A stretch of DNA of 64,000 nucleotides from Chryseobacterium sp. OSA05B (GCF_019970065.1 NZ_JAHXYH010000001.1:744001-808000); one strand, 5' to 3'. Positions 33,711 through 42,245 are shown, numbered from the stretch's first letter. Translations and numbers: made by a program. Notes: generated by a model not told the origin, from the letters alone.

Positions 33711-34724
33711 TTACACTTCTTTTTCGAAGTAAAGTCTGTAGTATTTTCCTTTGTCGTCCTCGCCCATTTCCAGTTTCTGTCTGTCGCCGTGAATGTAGAT
33801 GTGGAAGTTTTTATCAAGTTTAATGATACTCTTGAAATGACGCTGTGTTTTCTTTACAGCCGCTTCACTGATCGGGAATTCTTCGGCAATATTCACCTGC
33901 ATATCCTGCTCGTAATCGGTTTTAAAATTCACAAAGCTTTCAATGACATGCTCATCTCCCAATACTTCAGTTGCAAATTCATCAAGTTTAAATTCTTCTT
34001 TCTCTTTGAAGAAATTGATAGATTTATTTAAGAAATCTGCCTGGTCTGCTTTTGAAACTTCAAATTCCTGCGGAAGCTGTTTGGTGATATAATCTTTGTA
34101 CACCATTAAAGCTTCCTGCGTGTGGAAATATTCATCGTCACGCTGTTTTACTTTCAGGAAATCCTCGAACCAATAGTACATATCCCCGTTTTTGTTGTTG
34201 TCAACCACAGAAAGTACGTAACCTGTTTCTTTATTGTTGTTGTAAATTAATGCTGCCTTGTCAATTTTAGACAAACCGATACCCTGGTCTTTTTCAATGT
34301 CAAAAGTTTCTTCCTGAGGAGAAATTTTAAGGAAAGATTCTCTCTTCTCTGTTTTAAAGATTCCGATTTTATCTACCTTATCCGGACGGTCACTTTCCTC
34401 TTCAAAAAGTACAATAAACAGTTCTCCACCCTGAACTCTAGGGTTTTCAGCAGCTTCAAAAAGGTGTTTTGCAATATTTTCAGACTCCCAAAGGAATTTG
34501 GCTTTGTCTTCAAAGATCTCGGATATGGAACTGTATACCGGATTATTGACCAAATACGTGTCACTGTAAAAATTGAAGGTCTCCTCCGATTTAAAAGAAC
34601 CTAAAAAGTAATCTTCAAGCAATTCTGCCATTCCTTCTTCCAGCTTCAGCTCTTCCTGAGACAGCGTTAAAGATTCTCCGTTGATTTTATTTCCTACTCT
34701 GTGTACTATAATTTTTGAAAACAT
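33711..34724 (-). CDS. Nucleoid-associated protein, NdpA/YejK-like
   Basis: 337-aa protein of the 37-kDa nucleoid-associated family. The start ATG at 34724 (MFSKIIVHRVGNKINGESL) is preferred because it begins at the conserved domain edge and is preceded by a CAGGA element; in-frame ATGs at 34757 and 34778 would add up to 18 residues. The family has an N-terminal beta-domain, a helical middle and a C-terminal domain (here NFHIYIHGDRQKLEMG..KYYRLYFE). Proteins of this family bind the nucleoid; the precise function in Bacteroidetes is unclear. The gene is followed by modular repeat copy D. Confidence 0.8.
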   Translation of the reverse strand: MFSKIIVHRVGNKINGESLTLSQEELKLEEGMAELLEDYFLGSFKSEETFNFYSDTYLVNNPVYSSISEIFEDKAKFLWESENIAKHLFEAAENPRVQGGELFIVLFEEESDRPDKVDKIGIFKTEKRESFLKISPQEETFDIEKDQGIGLSKIDKAALIYNNNKETGYVLSVVDNNKNGDMYYWFEDFLKVKQRDDEYFHTQEALMVYKDYITKQLPQEFEVSKADQADFLNKSINFFKEKEEFKLDEFATEVLGDEHVIESFVNFKTDYEQDMQVNIAEEFPISEAAVKKTQRHFKSIIKLDKNFHIYIHGDRQKLEMGEDDKGKYYRLYFEKEV

Positions 34725-34778
34725 GTCCTGAATAATTTGGATTGCAAAGATATTCATTCTATTCTTTCCATCATACAA

Positions 34779-35179
34779 ATAAAATAAGTCGGCTGATGTT
34801 GGGAGAAAATAATTGGATGATATTTTTTGTCTCTCGCGAATCTGGCAGATAATGCAGATTATCTTTCAAATGTGATTTAAACCATTAAGATCAATGAAAG
34901 GGATACGAAAATTAAGGTAAAATCAGATGATTTTTTTAAGGGAATAAGATTACAAAGCAGTGTTTCTTCAAATTCTTAAAAACGTATTCATTCTTAATGG
35001 TTTAGAAGTAAAAAATAGGTCCTCATCATTTCGTTTTGATAAAAACCTTATCATTTTGACATGCTTTTTTTGATTCTGGCATCCTTAACAAAACACATAA
35101 CAAATTGATTTAAAATAAGTTATACTAAAATCACATTCAAAGGAACGCAATTCGCTTCATCATCTTCAAAACATACAAT
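34779..35179. other. 401-nt intergenic region
   Basis: No coding frame of good character. It includes a degenerate word-repeat at 34829-34866 (CTCTCGCGAATCTGGCAGAT then AATGCAGATTAT), of a type different from modules U to W, and AT-rich sequence that must hold the promoters for the nucleoid-associated protein and for the TM-peptide cassette downstream. No exact TAnnTTTG was found. Confidence 0.5.
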
Positions 35180-35341
35180 ATGGACTTAAAGACATTAAAC
35201 CGCATTGACAAGTTAAGAAGATTAAAAAGCAGAGGACCGGAAACCCCGAAGTGGCTGAAACCTTACCATCTGCTTCTCATGGCTTTTCTGACCGTTTTCT
35301 TCTTTGGAGCCATCATTAAACTATTAGAACAAAATCATTAA
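35180..35341 (+). CDS. Small single-TM peptide (53 aa), cassette 1
   Basis: 53-residue protein. A basic, amphipathic N-terminal half (MDLKTLNRIDKLRRLKSRG) is followed by PKWLKPYHL and a transmembrane helix (about residues 31-47, LLLMAFLTVFFFGAIIK), then a short tail. It is short but has good codon structure and lies 4 nt before the next gene. The same arrangement, a tiny basic TM peptide followed by a helical protein, repeats at 35784-36359, which supports reality of both. Function unknown; membrane-disrupting or sensory roles are possible. Confidence 0.65.
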   Translation: MDLKTLNRIDKLRRLKSRGPETPKWLKPYHLLLMAFLTVFFFGAIIKLLEQNH

Positions 35342-35345
35342 TCAT

Positions 35346-35702
35346 ATGAACTATTCAGAAGCCGTCCGGGAAATTACAGAAGTTATTCCCGACTTTGAAA
35401 ACGAACTTACGAAGACAATGCCCCAGAACTCGTACAGTGTAATCCGCACGTTCACGGAACGTATCAAAAATATGGTCCGACAGAATGACAGAAATATTTT
35501 ATTCAAAAGCATCCAGAAAATGGACAAAATTTACACAAACGGAGATCTGGCGTTAAAAAATGCTATAGAAGGCGTTTTTATTTATTCTCTGGACAATTTT
35601 ACAGCGTTCTGTAGCGGAGAATACCGTAAAGTAATCTTCAGTCATATGTCAAAAGAGCTGCAACAAACGTATTCGAGACAGATTTACAATCACGGAATTT
35701 AG
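35346..35702 (+). CDS. Helical protein of unknown family (DUF7674-like), cassette 1
   Basis: 118-aa soluble helical protein. It shares a clear motif with the protein at 35964: I-x-x-M-D-x-I-Y-x-N-G-D ... I-E-x-x-F-x-x-S-L-x-x-F (here SIQKMDKIYTNGD ... IEGVFIYSLDNF). I recall this motif from Bacteroidetes proteins grouped as DUF7674, but the assignment is tentative. It starts 4 nt after the stop of the 53-aa TM peptide. No signal peptide or TM segment, so cytoplasmic. Function unknown. Confidence 0.7.
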   Translation: MNYSEAVREITEVIPDFENELTKTMPQNSYSVIRTFTERIKNMVRQNDRNILFKSIQKMDKIYTNGDLALKNAIEGVFIYSLDNFTAFCSGEYRKVIFSHMSKELQQTYSRQIYNHGI

Positions 35703-35783
35703 AATTTTCATTACATTTTTCGTCTGTTTCATTACAAACGCAGATTTTGCTTTAAAATCAAAACCACTCAAATTCAATCGATT

Positions 35784-35915
35784 ATGAAAACAAAAATCAG
35801 AAGAATATCGGACTGGAAAACCTGGAAAACCACGACCAACAGACACAATACAGAGCTATTGGTGACTCACATCGCTGTGATTATAGGTGTTTTTATTTTT
35901 GCTGCCATGCTGTAA
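35784..35915 (+). CDS. Small single-TM peptide (43 aa), cassette 2
   Basis: 43-residue protein too short for usual gene callers. Basic N-terminal half (MKTKIRRISDWKTWKTTTNR) and a C-terminal transmembrane helix (LVTHIAVIIGVFIFAAML). It repeats the layout of the 53-aa peptide at 35180 without clear sequence identity beyond charge pattern and topology. It precedes the second DUF7674-like gene by 48 nt. Coding is inferred from frame, composition and repeated context. Confidence 0.6.
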   Translation: MKTKIRRISDWKTWKTTTNRHNTELLVTHIAVIIGVFIFAAML

Positions 35916-35963
35916 ATTTTGGTACACATTTCGCTGCAAGATAAATACTGAAAAATATTAATT

Positions 35964-36359
35964 ATGATGAAAGTACAAATGCAGGCTATTAATAAAAAAA
36001 TAGCCGTTGAATACTTAAAATTTTTCTATCCACCACTCCGAAGTGAAATCACTCAGTTATCTGTGCAGGAAAACTTTGCCGGTGTGATTCAGGCCACCAT
36101 TAACTATTTAAAGGATATGCTGCAGGAATCGAAAATCTATATTGTAGCCCATCACATCAAACTGATGGACTGGATCTACAGAAACGGTGATTCTTATGTG
36201 AGAACCGTGATCGAAAACCTGTTTGTAAGATCGCTGGAAAGCTTTAAAAAACATTCAAAAATCCAGCAGTGGCAGCTTCTTTATCAGAATATGCCTGATA
36301 ATTTTCAGCTTATTTATAATGAGCAGCAGAAACAGGACGAGATCTTTTTCGGTAAGTAA
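35964..36359 (+). CDS. Helical protein of unknown family (DUF7674-like), cassette 2
   Basis: 131-aa paralog of the protein at 35346, sharing the M-D-x-I-Y-x-N-G-D and I-E-N-L-F-V-x-S-L-E-S-F motif (here LMDWIYRNGD ... IENLFVRSLESF). Predicted all-helical and cytoplasmic. It ends the duplicated cassette; a terminator follows at 36384-36414. Function unknown. Confidence 0.7.
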   Translation: MMKVQMQAINKKIAVEYLKFFYPPLRSEITQLSVQENFAGVIQATINYLKDMLQESKIYIVAHHIKLMDWIYRNGDSYVRTVIENLFVRSLESFKKHSKIQQWQLLYQNMPDNFQLIYNEQQKQDEIFFGK

Positions 36360-36383
36360 GAAATAATTTAATTTGTAAATAGG

Positions 36384-36420
36384 CTCTTCAGGCATTGTGT
36401 CTGAGGAGCTTTTTGTTTTC
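36384..36420 (+). terminator. Intrinsic terminator after the TM-peptide cassettes
   Basis: Stem CTCTTCAG / CTGAGGAG (one G-T wobble) with a 9-nt loop, followed by CTTTTTGTTTTC. It separates the cassettes from the cytolysin cluster. Confidence 0.7.
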
Positions 36421-36664
36421 CCAAAATTATACTTTTCACCATTAAATATTTAATTTAATATCAATGGTTTATCATCAAGAACAGCCTGTTTTATTACACT
36501 TTCAACAAATTTCATGAAATATATTTCACGGTATGGTGCAAAATATTATCTTTACACCCAAGAATTTCACTATACAAGGAATTACTGATATACTGTAACT
36601 TCAACCGCCCCGGATTTTGTTCTTTTCTATTTCACAAGACCATGTCCGGAGTAAAAAACAGACT

Positions 36665-38215
36665 ATGAGAAAATTTATATATGTAATGGCTGCCTTTTCT
36701 TTAGCAGTCTTGGGGAGCTGTACTAATGAGGCGGCAAAATTGGATGATAATCAGATGGCACGTACACCTGAACAGGTTATTAATATTACTTCATACGGAA
36801 GTTATCCTTCATCACTTTCAAAGTTTAACACTTTAGCAAAGGGAGCAACAGATCCTGATGATTTTACGGAAACCCGTGAATTTCAGTCTTCAGAATCGAT
36901 AGTATTGCCTCATTTACAGGCATATATTTTTCCGGGCTCTCTTCTGAAAGGGAATTCTATCCAGAATATGGATTTTAAACCTATTTCGGCTTCGGTAAAG
37001 CCTGTTACCGTTTCTATGTCTATTCCGGCTTTGAACAAAAAAACAGCATTTACGATAGATCAGCCATCATTGTCTAAGACCAGACAAATGGTACAGGATT
37101 ATATCCAAACTGCAGATTTTACACAGAACGGTACTTTAAGTTACAGTGTTGAACAGTTTACTTCTTATGATGAGCTGAAGGTAGCCTTCGGATCGAATGT
37201 GAACACCCGATCATTATTCGGGAAAAATTCTTCTTCTACCAATATCGAAGAGGGAATGATCTCAAAAAGAAGCGGATTTTATGTGAAATTTTATCAGACT
37301 TCTTTCACGCTGGATATGGATATTCCGGCAGGATCGCTTGTTAATGACAATAATTTTGACAGTGGCGGTGTGGAACCTGTTTATGTAAGTTCTATTTCTT
37401 ACGGAAGAATGGGCGTTCTGTCTATTGAAACGAATGAGCAGGCGGATACCGCAAAAAAGACGATTAATGAGACCTTCAGCAAGCTATTTGTCAATGGAGA
37501 AAGCTCTCTGACCCAGGAGGAAAAAAACTTCCTGAATGGTGCTGATTTTAATTTATACCTGATTGGCGGAAGCGGCGTTACAGCAGTACAGTCTTTTCAG
37601 GGATATGCCGCTTTTGTAAATCATATTGCCAAAGGTACTTTCTCTAAAAGCCAGCCGGGAGTTCCTATCTTCTGTTCTTATTCTTATCTGAATGATAATT
37701 CTCCGGTGAAGACGACCTTCAAATTCGATATTAAAAAGAAACCTGTTTACGTAGAGCTGAAAATAGAAAATATAGAAAATTTCAGAACTACATTTGGACC
37801 TACACAGTTTGGTAAGATGGGAAAACTGACACTTCATTATTACGACAGCCGTTCCAGAACCAAAATGATTGCCCCACCGTATGTAAAGTTTAAGATTAAA
37901 GCAGACAGAACAGCAACGGGAGATAATATTCTGGGCATGAAGAGTCCTTTCATTGATCAATATACCTATCCAAGGGAAATTACACTCCAAAATGCCGGCG
38001 GTGATACTTTCACCAATGTTTCAGGGTTTTACTCTACATCATGCATTTTTGACATAGCCAATCCCAATAATGCCACTTACTGTGTAAACCCGCTGAACAT
38101 TGTTCTGGATAACGAACTTAGAAATTTCGTGAACGGCCGAAATATGAGTCAGAGTGCAAAATATACCTATACTATTCTGCCTGATCCAGGCAACAGTTAT
38201 ATCGTAATCAATTAA
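36665..38215 (+). CDS. CDC-like pore-forming cytolysin, long form 1
   Basis: 516-aa lipoprotein-like exported protein (signal ends LGSC) of the thiol-activated cytolysin/CDC-like family. Core domains 1-3 run to about residue 355. They include the family key motif Y246-G-R in VYVSSISYGRMGVLSIET, preceded by a segment matching the pore-forming region (YVKFYQTSFTLDMDIPAGSLV), and LIGGSGVTAVQSFQGYAAFV with PGVPI. Residues 357-516 form a C-terminal beta domain in the position of CDC domain 4, but the Trp-rich undecapeptide is missing. Long-form CDC-likes work with short partners in two-component pores, as I recall for Elizabethkingia. The ATG at 36665 is chosen because an upstream start at 36617 would bury the signal peptide. 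Confidence 0.87.
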   Translation: MRKFIYVMAAFSLAVLGSCTNEAAKLDDNQMARTPEQVINITSYGSYPSSLSKFNTLAKGATDPDDFTETREFQSSESIVLPHLQAYIFPGSLLKGNSIQNMDFKPISASVKPVTVSMSIPALNKKTAFTIDQPSLSKTRQMVQDYIQTADFTQNGTLSYSVEQFTSYDELKVAFGSNVNTRSLFGKNSSSTNIEEGMISKRSGFYVKFYQTSFTLDMDIPAGSLVNDNNFDSGGVEPVYVSSISYGRMGVLSIETNEQADTAKKTINETFSKLFVNGESSLTQEEKNFLNGADFNLYLIGGSGVTAVQSFQGYAAFVNHIAKGTFSKSQPGVPIFCSYSYLNDNSPVKTTFKFDIKKKPVYVELKIENIENFRTTFGPTQFGKMGKLTLHYYDSRSRTKMIAPPYVKFKIKADRTATGDNILGMKSPFIDQYTYPREITLQNAGGDTFTNVSGFYSTSCIFDIANPNNATYCVNPLNIVLDNELRNFVNGRNMSQSAKYTYTILPDPGNSYIVIN

Positions 38216-38218
38216 ATT

Positions 38219-38818
38219 ATGAAAAAATCATTCTATATCATTCTTACTTCCCTGCTTGCAGTTTCCTGCAGCGGTAGTGATGATCAAATTATTGAAAATC
38301 CTAAACCTGTAGAAAAGGAAGTGTACCAGTTTCAGTACAAAAATTACACAGTACAGAATATTACAGTGTATAAAGGTCCTTCCGGCCAAAAAACTGATGT
38401 TTCGGAATCATATCTGAACAACTACTGGAGTACCTATCAGGAACCGGCCTGGAAAAAAATCAGTCTGGATCTGAAAAATAATTCCCTGCAGCTGATTTCA
38501 GGAAATTCGGCAGATATTACCTATAGCGTGAAGATTGAAAATGATTCGGTATTCATTAACGAAAATAATGAGCAGAATTTTATCGGGATCTTCAACAGAA
38601 GTGAATCTTCATTTACGCTTAAGAGATCGTTCAGATATGTGAAAAAGATGCCAAGGGAAAATGTGAACGCCCTAACCATTTCTCAGAAAACTGTTTTTGG
38701 AATGACAGCTTATCAGGATATTTTCGGGAAAAGTGCTTTCGACAACCCATCATCAATGGATACCACCGGAGATGATATTCTCTGGGTAAATATGGATTAT
38801 TACTACAAAAACTTATAA
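38219..38818 (+). CDS. Lipoprotein paired with CDC-like cytolysin
   Basis: 199-aa lipoprotein (signal MKKSFYIILTSLLAVSC, lipobox VSC, Cys17). The mature part is acidic at first (SGSDDQIIENPKPVEKE) and then beta-rich, with no family I recognise. It starts 3 nt after the stop of the long CDC-like gene and is followed by a terminator, so it is co-expressed with it. An immunity protein against the cognate pore, a chaperone or a receptor partner are all possible; the data do not decide. Confidence 0.7.
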   Translation: MKKSFYIILTSLLAVSCSGSDDQIIENPKPVEKEVYQFQYKNYTVQNITVYKGPSGQKTDVSESYLNNYWSTYQEPAWKKISLDLKNNSLQLISGNSADITYSVKIENDSVFINENNEQNFIGIFNRSESSFTLKRSFRYVKKMPRENVNALTISQKTVFGMTAYQDIFGKSAFDNPSSMDTTGDDILWVNMDYYYKNL

Positions 38819-38887
38819 CAAATTTTCACGATGTGTAATCAGATCCTAGAAATATCCTTTCATACATTTATTTGATCTGAAAACAGC

Positions 38888-38922
38888 CTCCCCCGATAAA
38901 TCATCAGGGGAGTTTTTTTTGG
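38888..38922 (+). terminator. Terminator after the first cytolysin unit
   Basis: Stem CTCCCC (38888-38893) / GGGGAG (38907-38912), extended inward by GAT/ATC, followed by a run of eight T. The flanking sequence upstream resembles that before the 41694 terminator, suggesting that the unit was duplicated with its 3' end. Confidence 0.75.
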
Positions 38923-39095
38923 ATTTTTTTTACAGATTTACATGATATTTATCACTACAAAGAGAACTATTTTAAATACAATCAAACAGTTACACTTCAT
39001 TAATCTTTTATTAATAATGGTTAATGAAGATTTAATACATAAATATTTCACCAACTTGTGTAAAAACTATACTTTTAGCACCTCAAATTAAATTT

Positions 39096-40163
39096 ATGAA
39101 AAGAATCATTTTACCTATCGCATTACTGGTTGTAGCCAGTATTACTTCAATCTCCTGCCGTCAGGATATCAATGAGGAAGCACAAACTGTTGTAGAAGGA
39201 GCAAAAGCTTCAAAACTAAATCCTGTTGTCGCTTTACCTTCCAAGTATTTAAATTATGACGAAGTATCCGTTGGCGGAAAAGAAGTAGCTTCTAAAACCA
39301 CTACGGTAACATTAAACAGCGACCAGATGGTAGTAACCTCTCCTAACAAAACATTTATCGGAGGAGTTTACAATTCCACAACCCTGGACAATCTTTCGTA
39401 CACACCGATCTCTTATCCTGTAAAGCCGATCACGGTTTCTTATTCATTCCCGTCTGACTTTATTGTGGACACGATTGAGAAGCCTACCCTTTCGAGCATG
39501 AGATCTTCTATCTTCAAAGCGATGCAGAGTGCTAACTTCAGTGGTCAGCAGTCACTTGCTTTTGATTACAACATCAAGCAGTTCTCTTATTACAGCGAAC
39601 TTAAGATCGCATTCGGAGCTAATGTCAATATCGGAAGTATTTTCAGCATAGACATCAGCGGAAGCAACAATAAGGTGAAAAGAAATACAGGAATCTTTGC
39701 TAAGTTTACCCAGAAGAATTTCACCATCGATATGGATCTTCCGGATAACGGAAATATCTTCAAAAATGAATCTGACCTTAATCTGGCAGCTTCTAAAAAT
39801 CCAGTTTACATCAACTCCATAACTTACGGAAGACTGGGAATCATCTCTCTGGAATCTGATTATTCTTATAACGAAACCGCATTTGCTTTAAAGGCAGCTT
39901 TAAATGCTAAAATGGTGAACGGATCTATCAGCATTGATGTTCAGAGTAAAAAAATTCTTGAAGAGTCTGATCTGAAAGTGTATATCCTGGGAGGTATCGG
40001 TTCTGATGCAGTACAGGTGGTACAGGGTTACACCGGATTTATCAACTTCATCGTGAACGGAGGTCAGTTTACGGCTAATGCTCCGGGAGTTCCAATCAAC
40101 TTTACGGCAGCTCATGCTGGTGACAATTCAGTATACTACACTACGTTTACTGTAGATAAATAA
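39096..40163 (+). CDS. CDC-like pore-forming cytolysin, short form
   Basis: 355-aa exported lipoprotein-like protein (signal MKRIILPIALLVVASITSISC, Cys21). It aligns with domains 1-3 of the long forms, including the key motif Y244-G-R in VYINSITYGRLGIISLES, the YILGGIGSDAVQVVQGYTGFINF block and PGVPINFTAAHAGDNSVYYTTFTVD, then stops: the C-terminal domain 4 is absent. Short-form CDC-likes cannot bind targets by themselves but assemble with long forms into pores in the described two-component systems. It precedes long form 2 by 2 nt, making a natural short-long pair. Confidence 0.87.
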   Translation: MKRIILPIALLVVASITSISCRQDINEEAQTVVEGAKASKLNPVVALPSKYLNYDEVSVGGKEVASKTTTVTLNSDQMVVTSPNKTFIGGVYNSTTLDNLSYTPISYPVKPITVSYSFPSDFIVDTIEKPTLSSMRSSIFKAMQSANFSGQQSLAFDYNIKQFSYYSELKIAFGANVNIGSIFSIDISGSNNKVKRNTGIFAKFTQKNFTIDMDLPDNGNIFKNESDLNLAASKNPVYINSITYGRLGIISLESDYSYNETAFALKAALNAKMVNGSISIDVQSKKILEESDLKVYILGGIGSDAVQVVQGYTGFINFIVNGGQFTANAPGVPINFTAAHAGDNSVYYTTFTVDK

Positions 40164-40165
40164 AC

Positions 40166-41638
40166 ATGAAAAAATTAATTTATGTAATGGCAGCTATCTC
40201 CATAGCTGCCTTACAAAGTTGTACGAATGAGCTTGAAAGATCTGCAGAAGCTCAGGAAATGGTCCGTGCACCACAACAGGTGGTAAATGTGACCTCATTC
40301 GGAACGTATCCATCCGCATTATCAGGTAAGAACAGAAGCATGCTTGCAAAAGGTGGCAATGCAGAAGAATTTATAGAAACAAAAGAGTTTGAATCTTCGG
40401 AATCTATCGTGCTACCCCACCTCCAGATGTATATTTTCCCGGGATCTCTGCTGAAAGGCAATTCCATACAGGATATGAATTTTAAGCCCATTACGGCTTC
40501 CGTAAAGCCTGTTACAGTTTCTATGTCTATTCCGGCTTTGAATAAAAAGACAGCATTCACCATCGATCAGCCTTCGTTATCCAAAACAAGGCAGTTGGTA
40601 CAGGATTATATTCAGTCTGCTGATTTTACACAGAACGGGACGCTGAGCTACAGTGTGGAACAGTTTACGTCGTATGATGAGCTGAAGGTAGCCTTCGGAT
40701 CGAATGTAAATACGAGATCTTTATTCGGTAAGAATTCTTCCTCTACGAATATTGAAGAAGGAATGATTGCAAAAAGAACAGGATTCTATGTGAAATTTTA
40801 CCAAACGTCTTTCACGCTGGATATGGATATTCCTGCCGGATCACTTGTTAATGACAACAATTTTGACAGCGGCGGTGTAGAACCTGTGTATGTGAATTCT
40901 ATTTCTTACGGAAGAATGGGAGTTTTAACGATTGAAACCAATGAACTGGCAGAGACGGCAAGAACAACCATCAATGAATCATTCAGCAAACTATTTGTAA
41001 AAGGTGAAAGCTACCTGACTCAGGAGGAAAAGAACTTCCTGAACGGAGCAGATTTCAATCTTTATCTGATAGGCGGAAGCGGCGTGACAGCGGCACAGTC
41101 TTTCAAAGGGTATGAAGCTTTTGTGAATCATATTTCTAAGGGAACCTTCTCAAAAAGCCAGCCCGGTGTTCCGATTTTCTGTACATACTCTTATTTAAAG
41201 GATAATTCTCCGGTGAAGACCACCTTTAAATTTGATATTAAAAATCCACCGGTTTATGTAAAACTGGTGCAAGAAAATGTCACCAGCGGCCGTAATAGGA
41301 ATGTGGACCTAAAGCTGTATTTCTATTCCAGTAAGAGCCAGACCAATACGATTGCCCATCCAAGTATCCGCTTTGTGATCAACAAAATATCAAAAGTAGG
41401 GAGAAAAAATGGCAGTATGAATGGACCATGGACTTACACCACTACCAATGAGCCTATTATTCTTCAAAATGCCGGAATGAATATTAATATGAGTATTCCG
41501 AATCAGGTATTGTCGCGTGAGAACGGGCCTTGTGTTCCAAGAGGAAGATTCGGGTGTGAAGTGGTACCGATCTACAGCGAACATGTGGAATACAGCATAG
41601 CACCAAGCGACAAGTACAACTATCTTGTGATCGATTAA
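40166..41638 (+). CDS. CDC-like pore-forming cytolysin, long form 2
   Basis: 490-aa exported protein (signal ends LQSC, Cys19). The core (about residues 60-350) is nearly identical to long form 1 in protein and close in DNA, including Y248-G-R in VYVNSISYGRMGVLTIET and PALNKKTAFTIDQPSLSKTRQ. The C-terminal domain (about 355-490) is related but strongly diverged: the starts (PVYVKL / PVYVEL) match, then sequence and length differ and it has its own Cys pattern (PCVPRGRFGCEV). It starts 2 nt after the short-form stop. A target-binding domain that has diversified on a shared pore-forming core is the likely meaning. Confidence 0.87.
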   Translation: MKKLIYVMAAISIAALQSCTNELERSAEAQEMVRAPQQVVNVTSFGTYPSALSGKNRSMLAKGGNAEEFIETKEFESSESIVLPHLQMYIFPGSLLKGNSIQDMNFKPITASVKPVTVSMSIPALNKKTAFTIDQPSLSKTRQLVQDYIQSADFTQNGTLSYSVEQFTSYDELKVAFGSNVNTRSLFGKNSSSTNIEEGMIAKRTGFYVKFYQTSFTLDMDIPAGSLVNDNNFDSGGVEPVYVNSISYGRMGVLTIETNELAETARTTINESFSKLFVKGESYLTQEEKNFLNGADFNLYLIGGSGVTAAQSFKGYEAFVNHISKGTFSKSQPGVPIFCTYSYLKDNSPVKTTFKFDIKNPPVYVKLVQENVTSGRNRNVDLKLYFYSSKSQTNTIAHPSIRFVINKISKVGRKNGSMNGPWTYTTTNEPIILQNAGMNINMSIPNQVLSRENGPCVPRGRFGCEVVPIYSEHVEYSIAPSDKYNYLVID

Positions 41639-41693
41639 TAAGATACTTTACAGATGTATAATCAGATTACAGAGCTTTTCATCTGAATAAAAA

Positions 41694-41729
41694 ACTCCCC
41701 GGACAATACATCCGGGGAGTTTCTTTTTA
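41694..41729 (+). terminator. Terminator after the second cytolysin unit
   Basis: Perfect 10-bp stem ACTCCCCGGA (41694-41703) / TCCGGGGAGT (41711-41720) and TTCTTTTTAT. It overlaps the end of the convergent thioredoxin-like gene and may end both. Confidence 0.8.
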
Positions 41730-42245
41730 TTTATCTTTTTTCACAAATACTTTCTGAATGGTCAGAAGTTCTTCTTTATTCATTTTTGAGCTTTTTTCCA
41801 GCTTGGCCATAAATGTGGTCACTTCATCAGGGGTTGCGGGCGACCCCAGATTATCACCTTTGCTGTCGAAAGAATCGGCAAGCACTTCTCCTTTTGAATT
41901 TAGAATCAGCCAGAAAGGAAGTCCGGCATTTTCTCCTTTGTACTTGTTCATCAGTTCCTGTCCGCCCGGATTTTCAAGTTTTTTCTTTTCTCCTCTTTCC
42001 TGAACATCAATATAAGTGGTTACAAATTTCTTATCAAAGATGGGTTTGGTTTCAGGAAGGTTCATATTTTTCTCCATCAGTTTGCACCAGCCGCACCATG
42101 AAGCATGGAATACAAGCAGGACATTTTTCTTTTGGGCTTTGGCTTCTGTAAGCGCTTTATTCAGTTCTATATCCGCTTTTTCCTGCGCAGCATTCAGCTG
42201 AAACAGAAATAAAGAGGCAACAAGGATTACTTTAAAAAATTTCAT
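41727..42245 (-). CDS. Thioredoxin-fold protein, thioredoxin_7-like
   Basis: 172-aa exported protein (signal cleavage near LNAA) with a thioredoxin fold. The active-site motif is WCGWC in FHASWCGWCKLMEKNMNLPE, followed by KFVTTYIDVQERGEKKK and the cis-Pro region GLPFWLILNSKGEVLAD. The CGWC signature is of the DsbD-gamma/thioredoxin_7 type, so it is probably a periplasmic thiol-disulfide reductant. It is convergent with the cytolysin cluster but there is no evidence of functional linkage. Confidence 0.85.
   Translation of the reverse strand: MKFFKVILVASLFLFQLNAAQEKADIELNKALTEAKAQKKNVLLVFHASWCGWCKLMEKNMNLPETKPIFDKKFVTTYIDVQERGEKKKLENPGGQELMNKYKGENAGLPFWLILNSKGEVLADSFDSKGDNLGSPATPDEVTTFMAKLEKSSKMNKEELLTIQKVFVKKDK

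Noticed and set aside
34829..34866. CAGAT/GCAGATT word repeat upstream of the TM-peptide cassette
   Set aside because: Resembles the word-repeat style of the modular family but shares no module with it and is too short to judge.
35041..35090. sigma-54-like TGGCA...TTxAC element
   Set aside because: The GC/GG doublet spacing and the downstream TGC do not fit the sigma-54 consensus.
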